DNA of 64,000 nucleotides, from the NCBI GenBank assembly GCA_037145635.1, contig JBBCXB010000006.1, positions 62,001 through 126,000 of the forward strand, read 5' to 3'. The notes under the pieces were generated by a model, which worked only from the letters and a program-made list of their open reading frames with translations, ran no database searches and was not told the origin of the DNA. The position numbers were made by a program, and so were the translations under genes. Below are positions 34,901 through 43,200 of this stretch, piece after piece; the stretch's first letter is position 1, and each line of letters opens with the position of its first letter. This DNA is from JAATFS01 sp037145635. GTDB lineage: Bacteria > Pseudomonadota > Gammaproteobacteria > Xanthomonadales > Xanthomonadaceae.

Positions 34901-35279
34901 CCCAGATCGGCCAGGTGCGCCACAACCCGAGCAGCGCGGCACTGACCGCCACGCTCAACGCCAGCGCCGCGGCCAGGCTGCCGCTGTCGCGCAGCGCCGC
35001 CAGCGGCCAGACCACCAGCAGCGCCAGGCCGAGCAGGCCGACCGCCCAGACCGTCAGCAGCGGCGGCAGCGCCTGCGCCAGCGCGCGTGGCGGCGTCGGC
35101 AGCGGCCGGGTGCCCCGCGCCCACGACACCGCCAGCGCGAACGCCGGCTGCGCCAGCCAGACCGACAGCGCCGCCACCGCGCCGCCGAGCCCGGCCAGCA
35201 GCACCAGCGCCGCGCCCAAGGCGACCGCGGCCGCCGCGGCGCGCAGGCGCGAGCGGGCCGGGGACGGGGCGTCAGTCAT
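31953..35279 (-). CDS. Large membrane-anchored ankyrin-repeat protein
   Basis: This 1108-residue protein has an N-terminal membrane part (about four hydrophobic segments in residues 10-200). A very long array of ankyrin repeats follows, for example [27 protein letters not shown] and [23 protein letters not shown], filling about residues 240-1090. Ankyrin arrays bind proteins. The gene lies directly upstream of the pigment gene arm, and its 3' end faces the GH15/zwf pair. Its first eight bases overlap the end of ycgL, so those two are translated together. The partner is not known; family members beside xanthomonadin clusters suggest a membrane scaffold, which is inference. Confidence 0.9.
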   Translation of the reverse strand: MTDAPSPARSRLRAAAAAVALGAALVLLAGLGGAVAALSVWLAQPAFALAVSWARGTRPLPTPPRALAQALPPLLTVWAVGLLGLALLVVWPLAALRDSGSLAAALALSVAVSAALLGLWRTWPIWGDLEREGGALRARWQALAHQPLQSWQGLAIAALVLAVCAAGVALAWPALLPASARWPLAAVAAALMPLAHLLLQRLVVAPRAAADPRVQASELFSEAAATPGPLEPVAQHQLVPELYEAARAGRVDRALQLLEAGADPWALPPPDWRDQRSLSVLAAVLPDLRLLRELIVRRVDVNAAHRGMTPLLAATRDSWHGRPDAVMTLLANGADPRATDTEGNTPLHHAVRSSDPGVAALLRDAAAELDALNHEGQSPLAMACQVGNWRLAKFLLERGAQSEPAGGSPALLAAAGTEEDDPAGVQLLLKHKARVDARDPQRRSALHEAAQAGHADIVEALLAAGANLEARDLLGRTPWLDAARRARGAVLEHLLARKADPLALDGEGRNAVMLACTADGVSAALVRRLLELGVPADQPDAAGRRAVDLAAEAGRWAIVSLLDPDYPLPSAVSDAQGDAAGAALLPDRPPLVLLREGLQLGQGDGLAALARLCAPEELGGLLHDPHLALNPDAVDWLLAHGAHPEVRDACGDVPMFALLSRGVEAVPSLQAMLRHGVSPAGAGGLTRLLSACVQHDHASRGLEQFALELLERGADPFAAAPAGDPPLSLAVRLGWLRLQQWLLERGADREARDSHGMTALHLATALGREASLKLLVLQGASPEARAADGQTPLGVALSIGRRDLAEWLDWRVWPLPRRALRPSDVPAAAMSGDADAVRRLIDLGLPVDAVDAQGCTALLRAAGGGHAAVVERLLARGADAQHAAHSGATPLSAAVSMRQTAIVAALLGAGAQIEHRLPGGVTVLMLASALGLPDIAARLLAAGADVHASDAQGLAALHCAALYGFTAGDRTRLLALLDTLLLAGADPEHVAAGKVSPLLLLLGARAEPGTGCDEQVVLAGVERLLDEDVSLEVKDPRGFGPLHLAALHGLPLLVQRLLRAGAEPDARDALNRTPREIAIMRGFIDVAGQFEPAVPGVSSMARFLRENR

Positions 35280-35532
35280 CGCCGCGCACGTTCAGCGGCG
35301 TCACCACCGGCGGCATCTGCAGGTAGAAGCCGTGGGCGGCGAGCTGCTCGCGCACCTTGCCGGCGTCGGCCACGGCCAGCCGCCGCTCCGGGGTCAGCGC
35401 CACTTCCAGCGCGAACACGAACGGCGCCAGCTGCGCGTGCAGGGGCACGGGCATCACGGCGAAGTCGTCGCGCCTGGCGAGGTAGACGTAGGTGTCGGGT
35501 TTGCGTTGGCTTTTATAGACGTAGGCTTGCAT
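35272..35532 (-). CDS. ycgL: YcgL domain protein
   Basis: The 86-residue protein matches the YcgL family: [24 protein letters not shown] at the start, [30 protein letters not shown] later. YcgL is a small conserved gammaproteobacterial protein of unknown biochemical role, often near rnd. It overlaps the ankyrin gene by eight bases and is divergent from the ketosynthase gene 220 bp away. The length is typical for the family. Confidence 0.9.
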   Translation of the reverse strand: MQAYVYKSQRKPDTYVYLARRDDFAVMPVPLHAQLAPFVFALEVALTPERRLAVADAGKVREQLAAHGFYLQMPPVVTPLNVRGDD

Positions 35533-35689
35533 GCGCGCGGGGCCGGGCCCGGCGTGGGGAGTGGCAGGGATTGTGTCGGAAATACGGCACTGGCGAAAGC
35601 TTCGCCACCGCCGGGCACGCGATCGGCGCCGGCGCGGGGGCGGCTGCGTTCATCCTCGCAGCGCTCACCGGGCACCGGAACGCGCTGGC

Positions 35690-35695
35690 TATACT
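35690..35695 (+). promoter_or_regulatory. Possible -10 element (TATACT) of the plus-strand pigment arm
   Basis: TATACT lies 57 bp before the ketosynthase ATG in the divergent ycgL-ketosynthase gap. No good -35 is seen at 17 bp. Confidence 0.3.
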
Positions 35696-35751
35696 GCCTG
35701 GACCTCGTTTACCAAGACATCAGAGTGAGCCCAGCGTCACCTTCGTCCCGC

Positions 35752-36951
35752 ATGGCCCCGGTCGCCATCACCGCCTATTCCGCCACTACCGCGCTCGGCG
35801 CCGGCCTGGCCGCGCAGTCCGCGGCGCTGCAGGCCCGCCGCAGCGGCCTGCGCCGCAACGACTTCGGCCCGCAGCCGCTGGCCTGCTGGATCGGCCGGGT
35901 CGAGGCGCTGGACAGCTTCGCGCTGCCGGCGGCGCTGCAGGCCTGGGACTGCCGCAACAACCGGCTGGCCTGGCTGGCGCTGCAGCAGGACGGGCTGATG
36001 GAGGCGGTCGCGGCGGCCGGCGCGCGCTACGGCGCGGACCGGGTCGCGGTGGTGCTGGGCACCTCCACCTCCAGCATCGGCGCCAGCGAGGAGGCCTATA
36101 CCCGGCTCGGGCACGACGCCGAGGGCCCGTGCTTTCCCGCGGACCTGTGCCGCCCGATCGTGCACACCCCGCATTCGCTGGGCGACTTCGTGCAGCACGC
36201 CACCGGGCTGCGCGGGCCCTGCGTGACCGTGGCCACCGCGTGCTCGTCCAGCGCCAAGGTGTTCGCGCAGGCGGCCCGGCTGATCGCCGCCGGGGTGGTC
36301 GACGCGGCCCTGGTCGGCGGCGTCGACACGCTGTGCGGCAGCGTGCTGTTCGGCTTCAACGCGCTGCAGCTGGTCGCGCCGGAACCGTGCCGTCCGTTCG
36401 ATGCGCGCCGGGTCGGGCTCTCGCTCGGCGAGGCCGGCGGCTTCGCGCTGCTGGAACGCCCCGAGGCCGCGCCCGCCGCGGCGCTGCGGCTGTGCGGCTA
36501 CGGCGAATCCAGCGACGCGCACCACATGTCGGCACCGCACCCGCAGGGGCGGGGCGCGCAGCAGGCGATGGGCCAGGCCCTGGCCCGCGGCGGCATCGAG
36601 GCCGCGCAGGTCGGCTACCTGAACCTGCACGGCACCGCGACGCCCGCCAACGACAGCATCGAGGCGGCGGCGGTGGCCGCGCTGTTCCCGGACACGCTGC
36701 ACGCCAGCTCCACCAAGGCCTGGACCGGCCATACGCTGGGCGCGGCCGGCATCGTCGAATCGGTGATCGCACTGCTGGCGCTGCGCGACGGCAGCCTGCC
36801 CGGCACCCTCAACAGCGAGGTGCCGGACCCGGCCTGCGGCCCGCAGATCCGCTTCGACAACGCCCAGGCCCCGATCGACTACGCGATGAACAACTCCTTC
36901 GGCTTCGGTGGCAACAACTGCTCGCTGCTGTTCGGGAGGGCGCGCGCATGA
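35752..36951 (+). CDS. Beta-ketoacyl-ACP synthase of the aryl polyene (xanthomonadin) cluster
   Basis: This 399-residue ketosynthase has the full Cys-His-His triad: TACSSS (Cys), HGTATPANDS (His) and WTGHTLGAAG (His). It also has the NSFGFGGNN loop. It would condense malonyl-ACP onto the 3-hydroxybenzoyl starter or growing polyene. The ATG at 35752 is preferred, though a GTG nine codons upstream is also possible and neither has a strong ribosome site. It overlaps the next gene by four bases (ATGA), and that gene encodes a catalytically incomplete partner, as in type II polyketide systems. Confidence 0.92.
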   Translation: MAPVAITAYSATTALGAGLAAQSAALQARRSGLRRNDFGPQPLACWIGRVEALDSFALPAALQAWDCRNNRLAWLALQQDGLMEAVAAAGARYGADRVAVVLGTSTSSIGASEEAYTRLGHDAEGPCFPADLCRPIVHTPHSLGDFVQHATGLRGPCVTVATACSSSAKVFAQAARLIAAGVVDAALVGGVDTLCGSVLFGFNALQLVAPEPCRPFDARRVGLSLGEAGGFALLERPEAAPAAALRLCGYGESSDAHHMSAPHPQGRGAQQAMGQALARGGIEAAQVGYLNLHGTATPANDSIEAAAVAALFPDTLHASSTKAWTGHTLGAAGIVESVIALLALRDGSLPGTLNSEVPDPACGPQIRFDNAQAPIDYAMNNSFGFGGNNCSLLFGRARA

Positions 36952-37733
36952 GCGAGCTGAGCGCCACTGTCGAGGGCATCGGCTTCTGGACCGACGGGCT
37001 GCCGCACTGGGCCGCCGCGCAGGCCTTCGTGGCCGGCGCCGCGCTGGAGGCCACGCCATCGCGGCCGGCCGCGCAGCTGCTGGCCGCCAACGAGCGCCGT
37101 CGCGCGCCGGACACGGTGGCGGTGTCGCTGGAGGCGGCGCTGGCCGCCTGCCGCGACGCCGGGCGCGACCCGGCGCAGCTGTCGTCGGTGTTCACCTCCA
37201 ACCATGGCGACCTGGCGATCACCGACTACATGTGCACCACCCTGGCCAGCGACCCGCTGGCGATCTCGCCGACCAAGTTCCACAACTCGGTGCACAACGC
37301 CGCCGCCGGCTACTGGACCATCGGCGCCGGCGCGATGGCCCCGGCGACCGCGCTCAGTGCCAGCCGCGCCAGCTTCGCGCAGGGCCTGCTGGAGGCGCTG
37401 GCGCAGCTGGCCTGCGGCGCCGAGGCGGTGCTGCTGGTGGGCTACGACAGCCGTTCGGTGGGCGCGCTGGGCCGCATCTCGCACAGCGAGGGCCTGCTCG
37501 GCGGCGCGCTGGTGCTCGGGCGCGCGCCGCAGGCCGGCCGGCCGCGGCTGCGCGCGCACCTGCGCGACGGCGAGGACGTCGTGCACGCCGGCCCGCTGCA
37601 GCGCCACGCGGCGGCCAATGCGATGGCGCCGATGCTGCCGCTGTTCGACCTGCTCGCCGGCGCGCCCGGCCCGGTGTCGCTGCACGCCGGCGCCGGCCGC
37701 CAGCTGGTGGTGGAGCGGGAGCCGCAGGCGTGA
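36948..37733 (+). CDS. Ketosynthase-like chain-length factor (aryl polyene cluster)
   Basis: The 261-residue product matches the short beta-ketoacyl synthase N-terminal-like family found beside ketosynthases in aryl polyene clusters. The segment SPTKFHNSVHNAAAGYWTIG stands where the active Cys would be, and no Cys is present there, so it cannot form the acyl-enzyme. A role in setting chain length as a heterodimer with the upstream ketosynthase is expected from the family. It starts inside the ketosynthase stop codon (ATGA) and its own stop overlaps the GTG of the glycosyltransferase gene. Confidence 0.88.
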   Translation: MSELSATVEGIGFWTDGLPHWAAAQAFVAGAALEATPSRPAAQLLAANERRRAPDTVAVSLEAALAACRDAGRDPAQLSSVFTSNHGDLAITDYMCTTLASDPLAISPTKFHNSVHNAAAGYWTIGAGAMAPATALSASRASFAQGLLEALAQLACGAEAVLLVGYDSRSVGALGRISHSEGLLGGALVLGRAPQAGRPRLRAHLRDGEDVVHAGPLQRHAAANAMAPMLPLFDLLAGAPGPVSLHAGAGRQLVVEREPQA

Positions 37734-38554
37734 GCCGCGGCCCGCTGGCGCGCGCCGACACCGCGATCCTGATCCCCGCGCTCAACGAGGCGCTGCGCAT
37801 CCGCGAGGTGGTCGTCGCGGCGCTGGCGCAGTGTCCGCGCGTCATCGTGGTCGACGACGGCTCCGACGACGGCACCGCCGACCGCATCGCCGACCTGCCG
37901 GTGTGCGTGCTGCGCCATCCGCACCGCCTGGGCAAGGGGGCGGCGCTGCGCACCGGCTTCGCCGAGGCCCGGCGCCAGGGCGTGCGCGGCCTGATGACCA
38001 TGGACGGCGACGGCCAGCACAGCGCCGCCGATTTCCCGCGGCTGCTGGCCGCGGCCAACCGCCATCCGGGCTGCATCGTGGTCGGCGCACGCCTGCGCAA
38101 GCGCGCCAACCAGCCGCTGATCCGCCGCATCGGCAACGATTTCGGCGACTGGGGCATCGGCTGGGGCTGCGGCTTCCGGCTGGTGGACAGCCAGAGCGGG
38201 CAGCGCTTCTACCCGGACTCGGTGTTCACCCTGCCGGACGTGCCGGGCGACGGCTTCGTGTTCGAGGCGCAACTGCTGATCTCGGCCGCGCGCGTGCTGG
38301 GCACGCACGTGGTCGCGGTGCCGATCGAGACCCGCTACGCCGGCGGCCATGCCGCGGGCACGTTCCGCAAGAGCCACTTCCGCCTGGTGCGCGACCTGTG
38401 GCACATCACCTCGCACGTGGTGCGGCAGGTGCTCGGCTACGGCCACCTGCTACGCGAATACCGGCGCACCCGCGCCCATCCGCCGCGGATCGACGATCCG
38501 GACGGCGCGTACGCCCCCGCGCCGGCCATCGCCAAGACCCGGGAACCCACGTGA
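37730..38554 (+). CDS. Glycosyltransferase family 2 protein (pigment cluster)
   Basis: This 274-residue GT-A enzyme has the opening ILIPALNEALRIREVV, the nucleotide-binding VVDDGSDDGTAD, and the DxD-containing MTMDGDGQHSAADF. It resembles dolichol-phosphate-mannose-synthase-like transferases and lacks membrane helices. In aryl polyene clusters GT2 enzymes decorate or anchor the pigment carrier lipid. The start is a GTG that overlaps the stop of the chain-length factor (GTGA), and the stop overlaps the GTG of the next gene in the same way. Confidence 0.9.
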   Translation: MSRGPLARADTAILIPALNEALRIREVVVAALAQCPRVIVVDDGSDDGTADRIADLPVCVLRHPHRLGKGAALRTGFAEARRQGVRGLMTMDGDGQHSAADFPRLLAAANRHPGCIVVGARLRKRANQPLIRRIGNDFGDWGIGWGCGFRLVDSQSGQRFYPDSVFTLPDVPGDGFVFEAQLLISAARVLGTHVVAVPIETRYAGGHAAGTFRKSHFRLVRDLWHITSHVVRQVLGYGHLLREYRRTRAHPPRIDDPDGAYAPAPAIAKTREPT

Positions 38555-40173
38555 CCGCGCCGCGCGCGGACGTGGCGATCGTCGGCGGCGGCCTGGCCGG
38601 CCTGAGCCTGGCCCTGCAGCTGCGTCAGCGCGACCCCGGGCTCCGCGTCAGCGTGCTCGAACGCCGCCAGCATCCGGTGCGCGAGGCCGCGTTCAAGGTC
38701 GGCGAGTCGTTGGTGGAGATCGGCGCGCACTACTTCGCCGACGTGCTCGGCCTGCGCGAGCACCTGGACGGCGCGCAGATCCGCAAGTTCGGCTTCCGGT
38801 TCTTCTTCTCCGACCAGCGCGAGGACATCGACCGCTGCACCGAACTGGGCGTCAGCCGGATCCTGCCGACACCGTCGTGGCAGCTGGATCGCGGCCGCTT
38901 CGAGAACTTCCTGGGCGAGCGCGCGCGCGCGCTCGGCGTGGACTTCGTCGACGGCTGCCGCGTGCGCAGCATCGACCTGGCCGACGACGACGGCGACCAT
39001 CACGTGCGCTACGAGCGCGACGGCGCGGCGGCCACGCTGCCGGCCCGCTGGGTGGTGGACGCCAGCGGCCGCGCCGGCCTGCTCAAGCGCACGCTCGGAC
39101 TGGCCGAGGCCAATGCGCACCTCGTGCACGCGGTGTGGTGGCGCGTCGACGGCCGGGTCGATCCCGACACCTGGTCGAATGACCCCGACTGGCTGCAGCG
39201 CTGCACGCCGCCGGACCGCTGGCGCTCCACCAACCACCTGTGCGGGCCGGGCTACTGGGTCTGGCTGATCCCGCTGGCCTCGGGCGCGCACTCGCTGGGC
39301 ATCGTCTGCGATCCGGCGCTGCATCCGCTGGAGGACATGAACACCCACGCCAAGGCGATGGCCTGGCTGCACACGCACCAGCCGCAGTTGGCGCGCACGC
39401 TGGAGCGGGCCGAGCACCGCGTGCAGGACTTCCTGTTCCTGCGCGACGTGTCCTATGGCTGCAGGCAGGTGTTCTCGTCGCAGCGTTGGGCGCTCACCGG
39501 CGAGGCCGGGGTGTTCCTGGACCCGTTCTATTCGCCGGGCAGCGACTTCATCGCCCTGTCGAACACCTATGTCTGCGAACTGGTCGGCCGCGACCGCGCC
39601 GGCCGCGCGCTGGAGCCCTACGCCGCGCTCTACCAGCAGCTGTACTTCTCGTTCTACGAGAACACGCTGAGCCTCTACCAGGGCCAGTACCCGCTGTTCG
39701 GCGACGCGCAGGTGATGCCGCTCAAGGTGATCTGGGACTACACCTACTACTGGTCGCTGCTGGCGCCGCTGTACTTCGCCGGGCGCATCGCCGACCTGCC
39801 GCTGCTCTCGCGCATGAAGCCGGACTTCCTGCGCGCGCGCGACCTCAACCTGGCGATGCAGTCGCTGCTGGCCGACTGGGGCCGGCGCAACCGCGACCGC
39901 GCAGCCACGGACGGCGCCGGCCGGCTGCTCGACCAGCACCTGATCGACTGGTTCCACGAGCTCAACCGCGCGCTGCACGACGCGCTCGACGACGCCGCCT
40001 TCGCCGCGCGCATCCACGGCAACGTGCAGCGCATGGCCGCGCTGGCGCGGGAACTGCTGGAGCAGGCGCGGCACGACCACCCGGACCTGCCCGACCACGG
40101 CCTGGAGGCGCTGACCCCTGCGGCGGCCGCGGCTCCGCCCGCGCTGGCCGAGCGCTGGTACCGGACGGGATAG
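38551..40173 (+). CDS. Flavin-dependent halogenase-like oxidoreductase (pigment cluster)
   Basis: The 540-residue protein binds FAD through VAIVGGGLAGLSLALQL at the N-terminus and has the KVGESLVEIG loop. It also carries YWVWLIPL, which fits the WxWxIP signature of tryptophan-halogenase-type flavin halogenases. The late DPFYSPGSDFIALSNTY segment is typical of this branch. Xanthomonadins are brominated aryl polyenes, so a ring or chain halogenase is expected in this position; the assignment remains inference from motif and context. The GTG start overlaps the glycosyltransferase stop (GTGA). The gene ends 25 bp before the convergent fabG. Confidence 0.88.
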   Translation: MTAPRADVAIVGGGLAGLSLALQLRQRDPGLRVSVLERRQHPVREAAFKVGESLVEIGAHYFADVLGLREHLDGAQIRKFGFRFFFSDQREDIDRCTELGVSRILPTPSWQLDRGRFENFLGERARALGVDFVDGCRVRSIDLADDDGDHHVRYERDGAAATLPARWVVDASGRAGLLKRTLGLAEANAHLVHAVWWRVDGRVDPDTWSNDPDWLQRCTPPDRWRSTNHLCGPGYWVWLIPLASGAHSLGIVCDPALHPLEDMNTHAKAMAWLHTHQPQLARTLERAEHRVQDFLFLRDVSYGCRQVFSSQRWALTGEAGVFLDPFYSPGSDFIALSNTYVCELVGRDRAGRALEPYAALYQQLYFSFYENTLSLYQGQYPLFGDAQVMPLKVIWDYTYYWSLLAPLYFAGRIADLPLLSRMKPDFLRARDLNLAMQSLLADWGRRNRDRAATDGAGRLLDQHLIDWFHELNRALHDALDDAAFAARIHGNVQRMAALARELLEQARHDHPDLPDHGLEALTPAAAAAPPALAERWYRTG

Positions 40174-40198
40174 CCGGCCGACGGGCCGGCCCCCGGGC

Positions 40199-40936
40199 TC
40201 AGCCCATGCCGCCGTTGACGCCGATCACCTGGCCGTTGATGTAGCCGGCCGCGTCCGAGCACAGGAACCCGACCAGCGCGGCGACTTCGTCGGGGCGGCC
40301 GGCGCGGCCGGCCGGCACCATCTGCTTGATCGCCTCCGGCGCGAACGCCTCGCCCGCCATCGCGCCCTCGATCACGCCCGGCGCGACCACGTTGACGCTG
40401 ATGCCGCGGCTGGCCATCTCGCGGGCCAGCGAGCGGCTGGCGCCGTGCAGCGCCGCCTTGGCGGCCGAGTAGTTGGTCTGGCCGCGGTTGCCGAGCACCG
40501 CCGCCACCGACGACACGCTGACGATGCGGCCCCAGCGCGTGCGCGCCATCGGCAGCAGCAGCGGCTGGGTGACGTTGAAGAACCCGTGCAGCGACACGTC
40601 GATGACGCGATGCCATTGTTCGGCGCGCATCCCGGCCATCGGCGCGTCGTCGTGGATGCCGGCGTTGTTGACCACGATCTGGATCGGGCCGGCCGCCAGC
40701 AGCGCGCTGGTCGCCGCGGCACTGGCCTCGGCATCGGCGACGTCGAACACCACCGCTTCGGCCTGGCCGCCGGCCTCGACGATCTGCGCCACCACCGCCT
40801 CGGCGCGGGCGCGGTGGTGGTGGGCATGCACGATCACCTGCACGCCGTCGGCGGCCAGCCGGCGGCAGATCGCACCGCCGAGATCGCCGCTGCCGCCGGT
40901 GACCAGGGCGCGACGGTGAGGGACGGACGCAGGCAT
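40199..40936 (-). CDS. 3-oxoacyl-ACP reductase (FabG-like SDR, pigment cluster)
   Basis: The 245-residue short-chain dehydrogenase has the NADPH loop TGGSGDLGGAI, NNAG, and the Ser-Tyr-Lys active site in SVSSVAAVLGNRGQTNYSAAK. It ends with the FabG-type GYINGQVIGVNGG. It would reduce the 3-keto group made by the cluster ketosynthase before dehydration gives the polyene double bond. It is the last minus-strand pigment gene and is convergent with the halogenase-like gene. It may be separated from the main minus-strand arm by mgtC and a plus-strand lipoprotein gene. Confidence 0.92.
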   Translation of the reverse strand: MPASVPHRRALVTGGSGDLGGAICRRLAADGVQVIVHAHHHRARAEAVVAQIVEAGGQAEAVVFDVADAEASAAATSALLAAGPIQIVVNNAGIHDDAPMAGMRAEQWHRVIDVSLHGFFNVTQPLLLPMARTRWGRIVSVSSVAAVLGNRGQTNYSAAKAALHGASRSLAREMASRGISVNVVAPGVIEGAMAGEAFAPEAIKQMVPAGRAGRPDEVAALVGFLCSDAAGYINGQVIGVNGGMG

Positions 40937-41021
40937 GCGGGCTCCAGCAAAGGCCGCCCGGCGGGCGAAGGGACGACCATGGTAGTGCGCCGGCCGACGC
41001 CCCGGTAGCGCCGGCGGCGGC

Positions 41022-41738
41022 TCAGTCGCGCGTGCTGGTTTCCCAGGTGCCGTGGACCACGCCGGCCACGCGCTCGAGCCGCGCGATCACCGCATCCAGT
41101 TCGGCCGGGTGCGCGGCGGTGCTGACCAGCGCGGCCACCAGTTCGGTGTGCTCCTCGCCGCGCTCGATCGGGCTGACCGTGCTGACCGGGTAGTGCGCGG
41201 CCTCCAGTTCCTCGACCAGGCGCTCGCGCACCACCGGCACCGCCGCGGTGGCCGCGGTCAGCCGCACCTCGTAGTTCACCTCCGAGGCGTGCGCGTTGAT
41301 CGGGATGCGGTTGATCGCATTGACCAGCGGCCGCAGCAGGGTGTTGCCGGCGATCACCAGGAAGGTGAGCAGCCCGGCCTCGGCCAGCATGTCGGCGCCG
41401 GCGCAGCTGCCCACCGCGGCCGAGCACCACAGCGTGGCGGCGGTGTTGAGCCCGCGCACGTTCATGCCCTCCTTCATGATCACGCCGGCGCCGAGGAAGC
41501 CGATGCCCGAGACCACGTAGGCGATCACCCGCACCGCCTCGGCGCTGCCGGCCAGGCTCATGCCCAGGTCGACGAAGGAGGCCGCGCCCAGCGCCACCAG
41601 CACGTTGGTGCGCAACCCGGCGGTACGCTGGCGGTACTGGCGCTCGGCGCCGATCAGGGTGCCCAGCACAAACGCGGCGATCAGGCTGACCGCGGTGTCC
41701 AGGAAGGCGCCCGCATTGAAGGTGTCGATGAAGCGCAT
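41022..41738 (-). CDS. MgtC/SapB family membrane protein
   Basis: The 238-residue product has the MgtC membrane domain (about five helices, residues 10-150, with LGTLIGAERQYRQRTAGLRTNVLVALGAA and GIGFLGAGVIMKEG). A short cytosolic ACT-like C-terminal domain follows. MgtC proteins are linked to survival at low Mg2+ and to inhibition of the F-type ATPase in some pathogens. It lies inside the pigment cluster, 85 bp upstream of fabG on the same strand, but has no known role in pigment synthesis. Divergent from the lipoprotein gene at 41897. Confidence 0.9.
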   Translation of the reverse strand: MRFIDTFNAGAFLDTAVSLIAAFVLGTLIGAERQYRQRTAGLRTNVLVALGAASFVDLGMSLAGSAEAVRVIAYVVSGIGFLGAGVIMKEGMNVRGLNTAATLWCSAAVGSCAGADMLAEAGLLTFLVIAGNTLLRPLVNAINRIPINAHASEVNYEVRLTAATAAVPVVRERLVEELEAAHYPVSTVSPIERGEEHTELVAALVSTAAHPAELDAVIARLERVAGVVHGTWETSTRD

Positions 41739-41896
41739 CGCGTCCGGATCCGTCCCCGCGGCAGGTGGGCGCTACCTTGCCACATCCGCGCCGCGGCGTA
41801 TGCCCGTACGCCGGGCGGCGCTTGAGGGGCCCGCGGCGGGGTGGTAGCGTCGGCGCAGGCCACGGCGCTCCCCGCCCCTGCCATGGAACCGCCGCA

Positions 41897-42724
41897 ATGC
41901 TGGCATCGCCTCCCGCCTCGTCCCCGCCGTCCGGAACACGGTCCGCGCTCGGCGCGCGCGCCCTGGCGTCCGCCGCGGCCACGGCGCTGGCGCTGTGCGC
42001 CGGCTGCACCACGCTGGCCGAGGACGCCGAGGTCTATCGCGGCGACTACAGTTACGACGCACAGGCCGCCTACTTCAGTGCCGAGGACCGGCCCGACGAG
42101 CGCTGGTGCGTGGTCGGCGACATGGCGCGGGCCGAACGGCGGCAGGGCGAGGGCGTCACCCACGTCACCGTCGAGGGCGTGCGCGGCCCGCCGGGGCACT
42201 ACCCCAGCCTCGGCGACTGCGACCACGTGCTGACCGTGCTGCGGATCTTCAACGTCGGCCCCAAGCGCGAGCCGGTGCCGCCGGCGCCTCCGCCGCCGGT
42301 GGTCGCCGCCCCGGCGCCGGTGCGCCCGCCCCCGGTGGCCGGGACCGCAGTCGTCACGCCGGCACCGCTGCCTCCGCCGCCGCTGCCGGCGGTCCTGCCC
42401 CTGCCGCCGCCCGCCGCACCGGCGCCGGTACGCCATCCCGCGCCGGCACGCCACGCGCGGCCGGCGGCGCGGCATGCGCCCGCCCACGCGGCGGGCCAGG
42501 CCGGCCACGAGGCCGCGGCGAAGCGGCCGGCCGCGACCGATCCCGCGGTGCCGGCCAAGCCGGCCGCGGGCGGGTCCGGCGCGAAGGCCGCCGGCGCGGC
42601 GCCTCGTTCCGGGGCGGCACCGGCGACGCCCCGGCCCGCCGCCGCGGCCGGGACCGCGCCTCCGGGCACCCCGCGGCCCGCCAAGAAGAAGCCGCCGCCG
42701 GCGGACGTGCCGCCGGCCAAGTAG
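41897..42724 (+). CDS. Lipoprotein with Pro/Ala-rich C-terminal half, unknown function
   Basis: I do not recognise a family. The 275-residue product starts with a long signal peptide ending in a lipobox (LCAGC, Cys at about residue 37). A compact domain of about 90 residues follows (EVYRGDYSYDAQAAYFSAEDRP ... CDHVLTVLRIFNVG). The second half is low complexity, made of Pro, Ala and Lys, like a linker that crosses the periplasm or peptidoglycan. It is on the opposite strand to its pigment-gene neighbours. The start at 41897 is chosen for the signal peptide. Confidence 0.7.
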   Translation: MLASPPASSPPSGTRSALGARALASAAATALALCAGCTTLAEDAEVYRGDYSYDAQAAYFSAEDRPDERWCVVGDMARAERRQGEGVTHVTVEGVRGPPGHYPSLGDCDHVLTVLRIFNVGPKREPVPPAPPPPVVAAPAPVRPPPVAGTAVVTPAPLPPPPLPAVLPLPPPAAPAPVRHPAPARHARPAARHAPAHAAGQAGHEAAAKRPAATDPAVPAKPAAGGSGAKAAGAAPRSGAAPATPRPAAAAGTAPPGTPRPAKKKPPPADVPPAK

Positions 42725-42756
42725 GCCCGCGCCGGGCACCCGGCCCGGCGCCTCGC

Positions 42757-43200
42757 TCAGCGCGGGTCGCCCAGCATCACCGTGGCACGGCCCTCGGCCA
42801 GCCGCATGCCGCGGTGGTGGATGCGGAAGCCGTACTGCTGGCTGTCCTCGCCCTGCATCAGCACCTCGGCCTCGCACTCCAGCGCGTCCGCCAGGTCGTC
42901 GAGCCGGGCCACGTGCAGCTGCACGCCGCGCAGCGCCACCAGCATGCCGGGCCGCACCGGGCGTCCTGCGGCCCGCCCGAGCAGGCCGCCGTGCACCGCC
43001 ATCGCCTGCGCCCCGTACTCGCACAGGTGCAGCGCGCGCAGGCGCCCGCCGGCCCGCAGCGGATGGGCCGGGTCGCGGTGCGAGGCGCTGCGCAGCACGA
43101 TGCGCTGCGCGTCCCAGTCCACCACCTCCTCCCACAGGCACATCGTGCCCTGGTGCGGCACCAGCGCCGCGATCGCGTCATGTCCGTGCAGGGCCGTCAT
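42757..43200 (-). CDS. Hotdog thioester dehydratase of the aryl polyene cluster (ApeP-like)
   Basis: The 147-residue protein has a FabA/FabZ-like hotdog fold with LVPHQGTMCLWEEVVDWD at the start and LHLCEYGAQAMAVHGGL in the central helix, the pattern of ApeP-type dehydratases. It should remove water from 3-hydroxyacyl-ACP during polyene building. Its ATG overlaps the 3' end of the exporter gene by 23 bases, so it is the downstream partner in the minus-strand arm. A second, smaller hotdog protein lies at 47151-47441, as usual in these clusters. Confidence 0.88.
   Translation of the reverse strand: MTALHGHDAIAALVPHQGTMCLWEEVVDWDAQRIVLRSASHRDPAHPLRAGGRLRALHLCEYGAQAMAVHGGLLGRAAGRPVRPGMLVALRGVQLHVARLDDLADALECEAEVLMQGEDSQQYGFRIHHRGMRLAEGRATVMLGDPR

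Noticed and set aside
31620..37733. A 2037-codon open frame on the plus strand across the ankyrin gene
   Set aside because: It is the antisense shadow of the ankyrin gene; only its last 262 codons (from 36948) are real, as the chain-length factor. The rest is Arg/Gln/Ala-rich noise from high GC.
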